In this document: in pieces, positions 22,885 to 30,488 of the stretch
Layout: every line of letters starts with the position of its first letter
Numbering within the stretch: position 1 is the first letter of the stretch
Notes under the pieces: model-generated
Told to the model about the DNA's origin: nothing
Databases searched by the model: none
Seen by the model: the letters and a program-made list of their open reading frames with translations, nothing else
Virus record (IMG/VR): IMGVR_UViG_3300033148_004560
Location: 1 to 49,267 of that record
DNA length: 49,267 nt
Direction: 5' to 3' (one strand)
From: a virus
Translations under genes and position numbers: made by a program

Positions 22885-23104
22885 CTGACTCAGCGGGCCC
22901 GAACTGCGCGTACCTCGCTAGGCGCATCGCCGATGCGAGGTGTGCTAGCACCGCGTCGCGGGTCGGACACGGATCGATCGTCGCAACGATATCGATCGCG
23001 AGGTCATGGAACGGGCGCATCATCTCCGCGATCGCGGGAGGGCAGTCTGCGTAGGCGAATGCCGCCAAGGTCTCCTCTAGCGACTGCGGCATATTGATAC
23101 TCAT
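22877..23104 (-). CDS. Acb2-like small helical protein (putative anti-CBASS sponge)
   Basis: 75 aa from ATG 23104 (ATGA overlap). The pattern I-x6-HDLA-IDIV-T-P-x4-D-AV-AHLASAM-LARYA resembles the helical phage family (DUF7681/Acb2) whose members bind cyclic oligonucleotides and block CBASS or Thoeris defence. The match is by eye: the spacing and the Leu/Ala/Met pattern fit, but family hallmarks such as an ANAAIAR end are not exact. It overlaps the nuclease start by 8 nt. Confidence 0.45.
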   Translation of the reverse strand: MSINMPQSLEETLAAFAYADCPPAIAEMMRPFHDLAIDIVATIDPCPTRDAVLAHLASAMRLARYAQFGPAESDE

Positions 23105-23313
23105 CCGTCTTCCTCCTCGGCATACGCCTCGTTGAGATCCCCGGCAAACACGTTGCCATCCACTAATTTCTCGTGAACCTCGTACGTCAGATCGACTTGC
23201 GCGCCGTCGCCTTCCAGGGCGCGGTCTAGTGCTTCCTCCGCGCAGCAAGCCTCCACCGAATACACCACTCGTCCAGCTAGTGGGATGTGAACCAAGTAAC
23301 ATTTCTTGCTCAT
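23101..23313 (-). CDS. Small protein, tandem copy 2 (nested)
   Basis: 70 aa, starting MSKKCYLVHIPLAG, with RBS GGAGGAG 6 nt upstream. About 70% similar to the first half of the longer ORF 23101-23595. Contains VDLTYEVHEKLVDGNVFAGDLNE. Function unknown. It is in frame with copy 1, so it may also be made as the C-terminal half of a fusion. Confidence 0.65.
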   Translation of the reverse strand: MSKKCYLVHIPLAGRVVYSVEACCAEEALDRALEGDGAQVDLTYEVHEKLVDGNVFAGDLNEAYAEEEDG

Positions 23314-23595
23314 GTGTGTCTCCTCCTCCGTAGGTGTGTACCGCCATCCGGGGCGCCAGCAACATGAATCAACCCCGCATCTCCCGATCCCTGGGCGGCT
23401 CGACCGTGCGGTTGCCAAGCACCCGGCGAACACGTCACCGTCGAGCAACTTCTCGAAGAACTCGTACGTCAGGTCGACTTGCGCGACATTTCCCCCTAGG
23501 ACAAGGTCCAGCGCCTCGGCTGCGCAGCATGCGTCTACATCATATACCGCACGCCCAGCTATGGGGACGTGCACGCGGTAGCATTTCTTGCCCAT
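23101..23595 (-). CDS. Small protein, tandem copy 1 reading into copy 2
   Basis: 164 aa. Copy 1 (MGKKCYRVHVPIAG to VFAG, about 57 aa) has lost its natural stop. It reads through about 35 residues encoded by a tRNA-like stretch and straight into copy 2. The RBS GGGAGGAG before ATG 23595 matches the one before copy 2. The duplication period is 282 bp. First gene of the leftward replication operon. Whether both single and fused products are made is unknown. Confidence 0.55.
   Translation of the reverse strand: MGKKCYRVHVPIAGRAVYDVDACCAAEALDLVLGGNVAQVDLTYEFFEKLLDGDVFAGCLATARSSRPGIGRCGVDSCCWRPGWRYTPTEEETHMSKKCYLVHIPLAGRVVYSVEACCAEEALDRALEGDGAQVDLTYEVHEKLVDGNVFAGDLNEAYAEEEDG
23351..23418 (-). other. 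Degenerate tRNA-like sequence, copy 2
   Basis: On the minus strand GGCAAC can pair with GTTGCT as an acceptor-like stem, with a decayed T-arm (GCGGG, GTTGATT). It aligns with the copy at 23611-23673 around GGGAGATGCGGG. It lacks U33 in the anticodon loop and lies in the reading frame joining the two small-gene copies. A functional tRNA is unlikely. Confidence 0.3.
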
Positions 23596-23610
23596 GTGTG
23601 TCTCCTCCCT

Positions 23611-23673
23611 GGGGCAGCAGCAGGAATCGAACCCGCATCTCCCACTTCGGGGGTGGCTTGACCTATACTAGAC
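23611..23673 (-). other. Degenerate tRNA-like sequence, copy 1
   Basis: On the minus strand, GCGGG-TTCGATT-CCTGC is a good T-arm with the invariant TTCRA. TGCTGCC follows, as a 3' acceptor strand would. A GTCTAGTATAGG stretch resembles a D-arm. But no matching 5' acceptor is found, and the anticodon loop has C rather than U at 33. Most likely a decayed tRNA remnant. Confidence 0.35.
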
Positions 23674-23715
23674 AGGCGCATAATGCGCGTCTCCGTCTAG
23701 CTTAGCCTATACTGG
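23656..23715. promoter_or_regulatory. Hairpin between 16-bp direct repeats
   Basis: GCTTGACCTATACTAG (23656-23671) and GCTTAGCCTATACTGG (23700-23715) flank an 11-bp-class hairpin. Its arms are AGAC plus GCGCAT (23670-23681) and ATGCGC plus GTCT (23683-23692). CTAGAC/GTCTAG offers an alternative outer pairing. Operator or transcript-structure role inferred. Confidence 0.4.
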
Positions 23716-23738
23716 CATTGCGTCGCCGACGGGCAGGC

Positions 23739-23855
23739 TTAGTCGACAGCGTCACACGAAGCCAATGCATCCAGCGTGCCAACCAAAATCCCCAATGTTT
23801 TCACGACCAGACCAAACGTGGCTACGCAAACGACGACACCCACAGCGGGGAGCAT
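23739..23855 (-). CDS. Possible 38-aa membrane peptide
   Basis: Starts MLPAVGVVVCVATFG, continuing as a hydrophobic stretch that could span a membrane. No RBS and no overlap with neighbours. It covers the 19-bp motif shared with 221-239, so the conservation may be regulatory rather than coding. Weak call. Confidence 0.25.
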   Translation of the reverse strand: MLPAVGVVVCVATFGLVVKTLGILVGTLDALASCDAVD

Positions 23856-23887
23856 TGGCGGATTCGCTATGTGTCTCGTGGGGTTAC

Positions 23888-23916
23888 GCGGAATCGCAGA
23901 TAGTTGCGAACCCCGC
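23888..23916 (-). terminator. Hairpin after the lysis operon
   Basis: Starting 5 nt after the last lysis gene's stop (minus strand), GCGG(GGT)TCGCA pairs with TGCGA(TT)CCGC across a 6-nt loop, with GU pairs and one bulge. No U-run follows. It probably ends or attenuates the structural operon transcript. Confidence 0.4.
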
Positions 23917-23921
23917 AAAGA

Positions 23922-24338
23922 TTACAGGAGGGGTACCAGCAGTGCGGCAGCGGCCGCGAGCGCTCCGATTACGCCGATTGCGATCCCTCCCCAGGCACGC
24001 ACGCGGGACGCTGGCATCACCGAGTCATGGCGTGCACGGAGCACAGCATTGATCGCGGAGACCCACTGCCCGCGCATGCCTGACCCAGGTGTGCCTGTTG
24101 AGCAGTCCGGAGGCTCGCCAAGCAGCACCGTGATCGCACGCACGTCATCGTGTAGATCCGCGATCGCCGCATCGCTTAGACGGCGGGATGCGATCTCGTC
24201 GTCGAGCCGATGCGACATGCACAGCACCGCGCTGCGGATCTCCCGCAGCATCGACATATGCCCCTGGATGTCCGCTATGCGCTCCGCGTGTAGAGCGCGC
24301 GCGCGAGGGTAGCCATCGTCGAGCGCGGGCAGGGTCAT
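23922..24338 (-). CDS. C-terminally membrane-anchored protein (XhlA-like lysis accessory)
   Basis: 138 aa. A helical, charged body (about 1-110) is followed by one C-terminal hydrophobic segment (GGIAIGVIGALAAAAALLVPLL). This layout resembles haemolysin XhlA-type or other holin-accessory proteins. It is the last gene in the lysis cluster and ATGA-coupled. The exact family is not confirmed. Confidence 0.55.
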   Translation of the reverse strand: MTLPALDDGYPRARALHAERIADIQGHMSMLREIRSAVLCMSHRLDDEIASRRLSDAAIADLHDDVRAITVLLGEPPDCSTGTPGSGMRGQWVSAINAVLRARHDSVMPASRVRAWGGIAIGVIGALAAAAALLVPLL

Positions 24339-24625
24339 GGTCGGCGGTCACGCCGGGTAGGCGCCTCGCTCGTGGCGAAGGATGTCATCCCGCGTGCGTG
24401 CTCGATCAGATCCTGTGCTTGCGCGAGGTGCTCGTCGGCCTGGGTGTTGTCCGCACCCACGTAGGCGATGTACGCACGGAGGCACATCAGCGTGCACGCT
24501 GTCACGATCGGGACAGCTGCGGGTATGTACAGCGGGACTGCTACGCCGAAGCTCGCCAGCGCGGCGGTGAAGGCTGCGGCAAGCACACCCATGGCAGTGA
24601 TCGTCGATGCATCTTTTTGGTTCAT
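24335..24625 (-). CDS. Holin-like membrane protein
   Basis: 96 aa from ATG 24625 (GGGAGG upstream, ATGA overlap with the endolysin stop). Two hydrophobic segments (ITAMGVLAAAFTAALASFGVAV and YIPAAVPIVTACTLMCLRAYIAYVG) precede a charged C-terminus, as in class II holins. Position next to the peptidase supports a lysis role. Confidence 0.65.
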   Translation of the reverse strand: MNQKDASTITAMGVLAAAFTAALASFGVAVPLYIPAAVPIVTACTLMCLRAYIAYVGADNTQADEHLAQAQDLIEHARGMTSFATSEAPTRRDRRP

Positions 24626-25272
24626 GCGTCCTCCCAACCAATCGGGACAGTGACTTGCCCGCGATATCCGAGCAGTGCCACGTCCAGCCATCCGTACACT
24701 TCGCGCGCGCCTGAATACGTGCGGGCGTACCGCGTTGTCCAAGGGCGTTTCACGCGGTGGATCGCCTGCAGTCCGCGCGCGCCTACCTGTCCGCCTGCGA
24801 TGCATACCGCAAGTCGGGTACCGTCGTTGGCGAATTCCCAGCCGATGAGAGTCTCAGTGTGATTCGAGGGCCCGCACAGATCGATCACATCACCGACATG
24901 CGGGATCATTCCGGTGATCGGCGTGACCCACGCGGGCCTAGGAAGCAGCATGCGGGCGTAGTTGCGCGCGACTCGCATGCCCGATCCAATGTCATCCGCG
25001 TAGCCGTCACACACATCTGGACAGTCAATGCCCGCCCGACGCATTAGCCCCAACGCGACCATCGAACAGGTTGACACGCCGCCCGCACCGTACGGCATGT
25101 CGAGCCCCCACCCGCCGATCGGTGGGCCAAGCAACTCATCGAGGATAGGGCGTGTGCGTGGGTCCGCCGCCTCGACATTCATGATCGACATCGCGTTGGC
25201 GCGCATCACCTGACCCATGTCCAGGTCGGGCGTCCAGTCGATGCGAGTCAGGGGTGTGTCATAATCAATCAT
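24622..25272 (-). CDS. Putative NlpC/P60- or CHAP-like endolysin
   Basis: 216 aa. GAGGVSTCSMVALGLMRRAG places a candidate catalytic Cys (C69) at the start of a helix. GDVIDLCGPSNHTETLIGWE places a candidate His (H138) in a beta strand, in the order and spacing of papain-like peptidoglycan hydrolases. No signal peptide or cell-wall-binding repeat is seen. Neighbouring holin-like genes support the call. A virion-associated peptidase is an alternative. Confidence 0.6.
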   Translation of the reverse strand: MIDYDTPLTRIDWTPDLDMGQVMRANAMSIMNVEAADPRTRPILDELLGPPIGGWGLDMPYGAGGVSTCSMVALGLMRRAGIDCPDVCDGYADDIGSGMRVARNYARMLLPRPAWVTPITGMIPHVGDVIDLCGPSNHTETLIGWEFANDGTRLAVCIAGGQVGARGLQAIHRVKRPWTTRYARTYSGAREVYGWLDVALLGYRGQVTVPIGWEDA

Positions 25273-25447
25273 TGCCGAGCGCCTCTCGACACGCGGCCTC
25301 CGTCGCCGTGCGAGCTGCGATCATTTTCGCCTGGCGAATCGCGGTACGCCGTGGGTCAGGCGAGTGCAGTACCGCCTCGATCATGTCGGTGACAGCCTCA
25401 AGCACGGGCGCGGGGACGCGGGACAACATGGCCATGAGTTCGTTCAT
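25265..25447 (-). CDS. Small helical protein
   Basis: 60 aa from ATG 25447 (ATGA overlap; an upstream ATG at 25462 lies within the previous gene). All-helical, beginning MNELMAMLSRVP. Function unknown; lysis cluster. Confidence 0.55.
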   Translation of the reverse strand: MNELMAMLSRVPAPVLEAVTDMIEAVLHSPDPRRTAIRQAKMIAARTATEAACREALGND

Positions 25448-25689
25448 TGGCAGGCCACCCATTCGTTACGCAGGCGATCGAACTTTGCGTCGATGCCCGC
25501 GCGTGCATCGCATCGGTCGTAGGCCTGTCCGTCACAGGACACCATGACCTCGGCGACGTACCGAGATTCGATCTCCAGTAGCGCTCGATCGGAGCACGCG
25601 GGACGCTCCCTGGTTTGCAGTGCAGCGCATGATACCGCGAGCGCGATAGCCGCGATAGCGATCACATCCGTCAGATAGATTTTGATCAT
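25444..25689 (-). CDS. N-terminally anchored small protein (spanin-like)
   Basis: 81 aa. An N-terminal hydrophobic segment (DVIAIAAIALAVSCAAL) ends at a Cys in an imperfect lipobox (LAVSC). A charged, Cys-containing periplasm-type tail follows. Could be an i-spanin or an outer-membrane lipoprotein spanin subunit if the host is Gram-negative. No second nested spanin frame was found. Confidence 0.45.
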   Translation of the reverse strand: MIKIYLTDVIAIAAIALAVSCAALQTRERPACSDRALLEIESRYVAEVMVSCDGQAYDRCDARAGIDAKFDRLRNEWVACQ

Positions 25690-26933
25690 GTAGCTGTCAA
25701 TCCTGTGGTAGTCATCAAGAGCTCTAGTGCGTTCACCTTAGCTGCGAGATCGGCGAAGTTGTTGTTGATGTCGGCGTCTTCTCCACTGCCCGAGATAGCT
25801 ACGAGTGTGCCGTCAGCGGAGCCGCCAGTGCTGTCAGTGAGTTGCCCGATCACCACTGCCTGCGTCACCGGGGTAGCGCCATAGAACCCCAGCGCCATGG
25901 TCTCGCCAGTGCCAGTCATGAGCACGACGGCGCTAGCCATCCACCGATCGTCGTCAGCCGAGTACGCAAGCGAGTACGTATCAGTCCCAGCGGGCATTGC
26001 ACGCACATCGACGGAGTCCACCGTGGTGAGTGTCATCGTCTTGTCGACGTATCCATTGAGCCGCAACGAGGAACCAGTGTCGCCCGTCATGGCGAAGTCA
26101 CCCGTGAGCTCGCAGCTGGCGTCGAACGTAGCGTCTACTACGCCGGTGATAGTGACGTCATCGAACTTCCCTGAATACACGTGCAGCTGGCAATCAGTGA
26201 AGCCGTCGGGCAATGTGCCTGCGGTGAAGTCGACGTTCAGGGCTTGCGGGGAAGCGGCATCACGTAGCTCCACTACGCCGCATTCGTCGATGTCTGTGAT
26301 GCCTTCGCCGACAATCACATCCTCAGCATAGACGTAGCCACATACACGCACTGCGATTGCTGCGCGGCTTGGGTCGTCATGTGTCACGCGCACTTCGCGC
26401 AGGACCACACCTGGGGAGGTGAGTGCATAGTCGGCGGTGGACCCGTCCACGAACAGACCAGACGCGGAGGTGCCCGTGTTTACAATCCAACACCGCTCGA
26501 CCGTTAGCGAGGTCAACGCGGTAGCGCTAGTGCGGTACAACACGGACCCGCCGGTGTGCGTGATCACGGTCGACTCACCTTGCCCGCGCACAGTGCATAC
26601 CGCCACATCAGGCAACGCGAGCCCGCCCGCAAACGTACCTACACCCACGTCCACCACGTCGCCAGACTGCACCACAGCGAATGCGGCCTCCAGTGTCAGG
26701 TAAGGGAACAGTGGATTGCCTCGTACGCCAGTGGCGTTGTTCCCGCCCGCTGTCACGTACACGGTAGCGGAAGACACCAGTCCTACGGTCGGGCTGATCG
26801 TGAGCTCGATACGCCGATTGGCCTCGTTGCGCGCGGCTGTCAGCCCGCCCTTGGCATCAACGCCCGCGCCTAATTCGAGCTCGGTACCATCGTCGTAGAA
26901 GCGACCTAGGATCGCATCGAATGTGCTACCCAT
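25686..26933 (-). CDS. Tail-associated beta-helix adhesin
   Basis: 415 aa. Residues about 55-230 hold a pectate-lyase-like beta-helix opening (VYVTAGGNNATG, then PYLTLEAAFAVVQSGDVVDVGVGTF), followed by repeated short beta strands. The C-terminus is helical (DINNNFADLAAKVNALELLM), as for a trimerising tip. It shares the opening pattern with 45887-47236, its likely paralogue. Receptor binding inferred. Confidence 0.7.
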   Translation of the reverse strand: MGSTFDAILGRFYDDGTELELGAGVDAKGGLTAARNEANRRIELTISPTVGLVSSATVYVTAGGNNATGVRGNPLFPYLTLEAAFAVVQSGDVVDVGVGTFAGGLALPDVAVCTVRGQGESTVITHTGGSVLYRTSATALTSLTVERCWIVNTGTSASGLFVDGSTADYALTSPGVVLREVRVTHDDPSRAAIAVRVCGYVYAEDVIVGEGITDIDECGVVELRDAASPQALNVDFTAGTLPDGFTDCQLHVYSGKFDDVTITGVVDATFDASCELTGDFAMTGDTGSSLRLNGYVDKTMTLTTVDSVDVRAMPAGTDTYSLAYSADDDRWMASAVVLMTGTGETMALGFYGATPVTQAVVIGQLTDSTGGSADGTLVAISGSGEDADINNNFADLAAKVNALELLMTTTGLTAT

Positions 26934-26939
26934 ATCAGG

Positions 26940-27206
26940 TCAATCCAATGCAAAGACGAGTCCGAGCAACTCGCTTTCGGAAAAGGAACCACGACGCACA
27001 GCCGCGAATTCGCCGTAGATGTAATCACCCGCAAGGATCGTGTACGTGCGCCACGCATCCGCAGGATCCGATCGCAATCTGGCAGTGCATGAGCCGTCCA
27101 CGTTCGCCCGAATCGCATGCACGATCGCGGTGAAGTCATGCTCCACTCCGGCGATGACCTCGGACTCGCGAGGGATGTAGTTTTTGATTCGATATGATGT
27201 CGCCAC
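26940..27206 (-). CDS. Small tail-region protein
   Basis: 88 aa from a GTG with GGAGG upstream. Beta-rich, with RLRSDPADAWRTYTILAGDYIYGEF. Lies between two adhesin genes. Possible tail-fibre connector or chaperone; no family recognised. Confidence 0.55.
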   Translation of the reverse strand: MATSYRIKNYIPRESEVIAGVEHDFTAIVHAIRANVDGSCTARLRSDPADAWRTYTILAGDYIYGEFAAVRRGSFSESELLGLVFALD

Positions 27207-27215
27207 TGTGTCCTC

Positions 27216-28010
27216 CTATATGACGGGCGCGCCGCGCCACGTCGTGATGATTGCGATCGCCGATCCACCCGCGCCGCCAGTGCCGCCCGCGCCGCCAGTG
27301 CTGGGCACTACGCCCGTCGCACCATCGGCACCCGCGATGGCCGAAGCGGTAGACCCATACCCAGCGGCGCCACCGCCTCCGCCGCCCGCTAGGAGCACCG
27401 GGTATCCACCACCTCCCCCGCCGCCTCCTCCCGCACCGTATCCGGTCCCCTGAATCCCGCCAGACCCTTCACCAATGAAGTTGGTGTCCGCAGCGCCACC
27501 ATCGCCCGGCCAGCCACCCCCGAACACAGGGTCATAGTCCCCATCCTCCCCATCGTCAGGCGTGGCTGCATCTTGATCGCCGCCATCCCCACCGTCGATG
27601 CTGATGGTGGCGCCACCCGTGCCTCCGGCGCCGCCAGTGCCTGTCACCGCGTCGGCGCCATCGTCGCCATCCAGCGCGTTTAGATACACGTTACCCGTCG
27701 AGCGAAACAGCGTGCCCGTGGAGTCTATGACGACCGCGATATTGGTAGGGAGCGAGGATGCGGGAAGCCTCGTCTCCACGATCTGACCTGCTCCGCCACC
27801 GCCACCCCCCGCACCACCTGGACTTGCACCCACGGCGCCATCGCCTCCAGCGCCACCCGGCCCTACGAGCACCACGTCAACGTAGAGCGCGTGCGCGGGC
27901 TTGGTCCACGTGCCGCTCGAAGTGAACGTCTGCACATCCGGCACAAGCACGGCCGTTCGATTCGCGAGCTGCTCAAGCGGGGTCGAAATAGCTGCGGCAT
28001 CCACAGTCAT
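27216..28010 (-). CDS. Glycine-rich tail adhesin
   Basis: 264 aa. After about 50 residues, a WTKPA segment starts a domain rich in Gly runs (GGGGGGAG, GAGGGGGGGGGY, GGAGGTGGAGG), resembling polyglycine adhesin tips such as T2-type gp38 and other glycine-rich phage receptor-binding proteins. The usual phage glycine-rich family opening F-x3-GTWTKP is present. Likely determines host binding. ATGA overlap with 28007. Confidence 0.75.
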   Translation of the reverse strand: MTVDAAAISTPLEQLANRTAVLVPDVQTFTSSGTWTKPAHALYVDVVLVGPGGAGGDGAVGASPGGAGGGGGGAGQIVETRLPASSLPTNIAVVIDSTGTLFRSTGNVYLNALDGDDGADAVTGTGGAGGTGGATISIDGGDGGDQDAATPDDGEDGDYDPVFGGGWPGDGGAADTNFIGEGSGGIQGTGYGAGGGGGGGGGYPVLLAGGGGGGAAGYGSTASAIAGADGATGVVPSTGGAGGTGGAGGSAIAIITTWRGAPVI

Positions 28011-28969
28011 AGCGGTAAGTCTCCGTCGTCGGGTAATGTGATCGTAGCAGAAAAATCTGTATCGTCCGGTGTGTATTCGCTGCCGTCAGGCATGGTGACC
28101 GTATCGGGCCAGTCCGTGGGGTCGCCATCAATGGTTCCCAGCGAGGTAATGGACTGATTCGCCCAGTCCGTGTCGCCCGCATAATTCTTCAGCGCGGCAC
28201 GCATCGCGACGTACCTGCCATCGGGGTCGCGCGCGGGGATGTAGTCGGATCCGCTTAGCTTGCCCCACTTCAGCCAGGACGAGTCTGGCACCGGCGTGCT
28301 CCCGTCGAGCATCACGACTAGCCACTCGCCCTGTGTACCAGCGGGCAACCATCGATGCTGCCCACGGAGTAACCGCTCGATCGCACGCCAGTCCTCAGCA
28401 CTCGAACCACGTATCCCGATGCATGTACCCGCCACGCCTAGCGCGCCTCCCCAGAGCGCCGCGTCACCCCAATCCGGCTGCTCGCGAAACAGCGTCGAGC
28501 CATCGATGACTAGCCACTGCCGGGCCCATCCTGAGGTGTACCCCCAGTCCCACGTATTGCCGTACGAGTAGGACTCCGTGCCGTCCGCCGCACGCGCACG
28601 AATGTTGCCTGAGTAGTCAATGCCGTACATCGCGAGCGTGCCGCCGAAGTACTCAGAGACCTGCTCCAGCAGCGCGAACACATTGCCACGCACACGATGC
28701 CCGCGCGGATACCGCCACGCGGCCAGACGGGATGCATAGTGCGCGTCCGTCTCATCGCGACCGCGTGCGATCAGACGATCACGTCCGATCAACGACAGCG
28801 CTGCCGGCCCAGCGCGCGAAGGGAACCGCTGCTCCATCCCAGATCGTGCGCGCTCCACCTGCACATCTACCATCGCGGCAAGCGAGTACGACAGCCCACC
28901 TCCGGCCTCATCGTCGAGTGCCCAATACGGGAGCAGGAACCTCAGCAGTTGGCGGAACGATCGCATCAT
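28007..28969 (-). CDS. Baseplate wedge protein (tail protein I/Mu gp48-like)
   Basis: 320 aa. The first half has the tail-protein-I type pattern (LLRFLLPYWALDD, ERARSGMEQRFPS, and RDETDAHYASRLAAWR). The second half is longer than the usual ~200 aa family and Trp-rich. Position next to baseplate J matches the I gene in Mu/P2-like modules. It links baseplate and fibres. Confidence 0.7.
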   Translation of the reverse strand: MMRSFRQLLRFLLPYWALDDEAGGGLSYSLAAMVDVQVERARSGMEQRFPSRAGPAALSLIGRDRLIARGRDETDAHYASRLAAWRYPRGHRVRGNVFALLEQVSEYFGGTLAMYGIDYSGNIRARAADGTESYSYGNTWDWGYTSGWARQWLVIDGSTLFREQPDWGDAALWGGALGVAGTCIGIRGSSAEDWRAIERLLRGQHRWLPAGTQGEWLVVMLDGSTPVPDSSWLKWGKLSGSDYIPARDPDGRYVAMRAALKNYAGDTDWANQSITSLGTIDGDPTDWPDTVTMPDGSEYTPDDTDFSATITLPDDGDLPL

Positions 28970-30075
28970 ACCTCCGTGACTGTGACTGATCCGACAGTGA
29001 ACACAGTGCCATCTACCTCAGCTACCGATGCACCGTCCGTCAGGAGCACCGTCACATCTGTTGCGCCTGCGGCAATCAGGTATTCGTGCGCGAGCGATAC
29101 CAGCGCGGATGCGGACACGATCCCGTCGATGTCGATCGTCGCGAAATGCGCGCCCACGAGAGCCTCGATATCAGCCTCTGCTGACGCCGGGATGGCCTCC
29201 CCGCTGATCGTGTACGCCACCGTGATAGCCTCCGCGCCCGCGCTCAGCACCGTGGGGGTGACCGTGGCGGGTGTAGCCCATGTCTCGATAGCGTCCTGCA
29301 CCAAAGTCACCGTGGCGCCAGATACCTCACCGGAGGACCCAGCGATCCACTCAGTGACCGTGCCATCAACCGCATCCTCACTCGTCTTGGCGCGTGTGAC
29401 ATCCGATGTACCTGTGAGCGTGGAGTTCAGTGCTACCGCGTTGTAGGCATCGGGCGGTCCGTTTTCGGATAGTGACCCTAGTGTTGCCAGGCACTCGTCT
29501 ACCAGGGATGCATCCGCCTGTTCATCAATGCCCGTGGCAGCGGTGCTTGACGACGCGGTAACGCCAAGCATCGTCGTCACGATCTCATCGATGTCGTCAG
29601 CACCGACGCTACCCGCGCTGCCCTCGGAGTCCGCGACCAACGCGATCGTGGCGGTAGTGCCGGGCCCTGACGCCAGCGAGAGTGCATCCGTGGATCTGAA
29701 CGTCACGCCTGTCGAGGAAGCCTTTACGATCACCTCGCCCGCCGCGCGTGTGTACACGCCTCCGCCGCTGTTCGCCAGGGTAACTGTAGGCGTTGCGTAC
29801 GTTGCTGCCTCACGCGTCACGCCATACACATCCTGTGCGAGCAGCGTCAACCAGGTGCCTGAGGTAGAGCTGAGGAAGCCGGCTCGGTTCAACTCTCCGA
29901 CTTCAACATCGCGGTTGGCCAGCACCTTAGCGAGGAACTTGAAGAACGTGCGCGACGCCCCATCAACAACCCACGAATCCACAGGCAGTCCGACAGCAGC
30001 TGCGAGCTCAAGACCGATCGTCAGGATGCGCTCGGCAGTCTCGACTTGAAATAACGTGCGGATATCTACAGTCAT
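28966..30075 (-). CDS. Baseplate J-like protein
   Basis: 369 aa. Pattern typical of gpJ: N-terminal helices (IGLELAAAVGLPVDSW), LAQDVYGVTR, VTLANSGGGVYTRAAGEVIVKASSTGVTFRST, and EGSAGSV. Then DRA-like EDAVDG..TEWIAGS, and a C-terminal ATDVTVLL...VFTVGSVTV. Forms the baseplate wedge. ATGA-coupled with W and I genes. Confidence 0.88.
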   Translation of the reverse strand: MTVDIRTLFQVETAERILTIGLELAAAVGLPVDSWVVDGASRTFFKFLAKVLANRDVEVGELNRAGFLSSTSGTWLTLLAQDVYGVTREAATYATPTVTLANSGGGVYTRAAGEVIVKASSTGVTFRSTDALSLASGPGTTATIALVADSEGSAGSVGADDIDEIVTTMLGVTASSSTAATGIDEQADASLVDECLATLGSLSENGPPDAYNAVALNSTLTGTSDVTRAKTSEDAVDGTVTEWIAGSSGEVSGATVTLVQDAIETWATPATVTPTVLSAGAEAITVAYTISGEAIPASAEADIEALVGAHFATIDIDGIVSASALVSLAHEYLIAAGATDVTVLLTDGASVAEVDGTVFTVGSVTVTEV

Positions 30076-30488
30076 CCTGGCATCCCTCCTAGTACGGATA
30101 CGGTTACATCATCAACGGCCAGCGTCAGGGAGAAATCGCCAAGCTCGTTTGCGGGGGTGACCCGAATGCGATTCTCGAATGTGGTGGTACCGGCGGTGGT
30201 GGAGTGCGCCACCACGACCGACACTGCCGCGATGCGCGCGTCCTTCAGCAGCTCAGATTCGATCACTCCCGGCAACGCGGCTTGTGCCACGGTGGTCCCC
30301 ACTGCGCCCACGTAGCCGGCCAGATCGAGCCCGTACGCGCTCTCCTCAGCGCCACCATCGAGTGTCCCCCTAGGGGTAGAGAGTCTACGTAACACTGACT
30401 CCGCGAGCAACCGAACGCCGCCTACCATGCGGCCCGTGAACAGCTTGCCCGGGCATGACAGATCCGATCCAAATCCAACACCCATCAC
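30072..30488 (-). CDS. Baseplate W/gp25-like protein
   Basis: 138 aa. Starts MMGVGFGSDLSC, then SVLRRLSTPRGTLDGG-EYGLDLAGYVG, the usual gp25/W signature (RLxTPRG...YGxDL). Sheath-baseplate connector. Directly before J. Confidence 0.85.
   Translation of the reverse strand: MMGVGFGSDLSCPGKLFTGRMVGGVRLLAESVLRRLSTPRGTLDGGAEESAYGLDLAGYVGAVGTTVAQAALPGVIESELLKDARIAAVSVVVAHSTTAGTTTFENRIRVTPANELGDFSLTLAVDDVTVSVLGGMPG

Larger units (their letters stand above)
23596..23921. other. Control gap between structural and replication operons
   Basis: 326 bp between the end of the lysis genes and the start of the replication operon, both leftward. It contains the RBS of the first replication gene, a tRNA-like remnant, a hairpin flanked by direct repeats (23656-23715), a possible 38-aa ORF, the 19-bp motif shared with 221-239 (23766-23784), and a terminator-like hairpin (23888-23916). 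The leftward promoter of the replication operon should lie here, but no clear -35/-10 pair stands out. Confidence 0.55.

Noticed and set aside
23611-23673. Functional tRNA gene
   Set aside because: T-arm is good, but there is no matching 5' acceptor and no U33. Called a remnant only.
26906-27268. 120-aa leftward ORF overlapping 26940-27206
   Set aside because: Alternative frame with no RBS or overlap logic. The GTG-started 88-aa frame has GGAGG and fits between neighbours.
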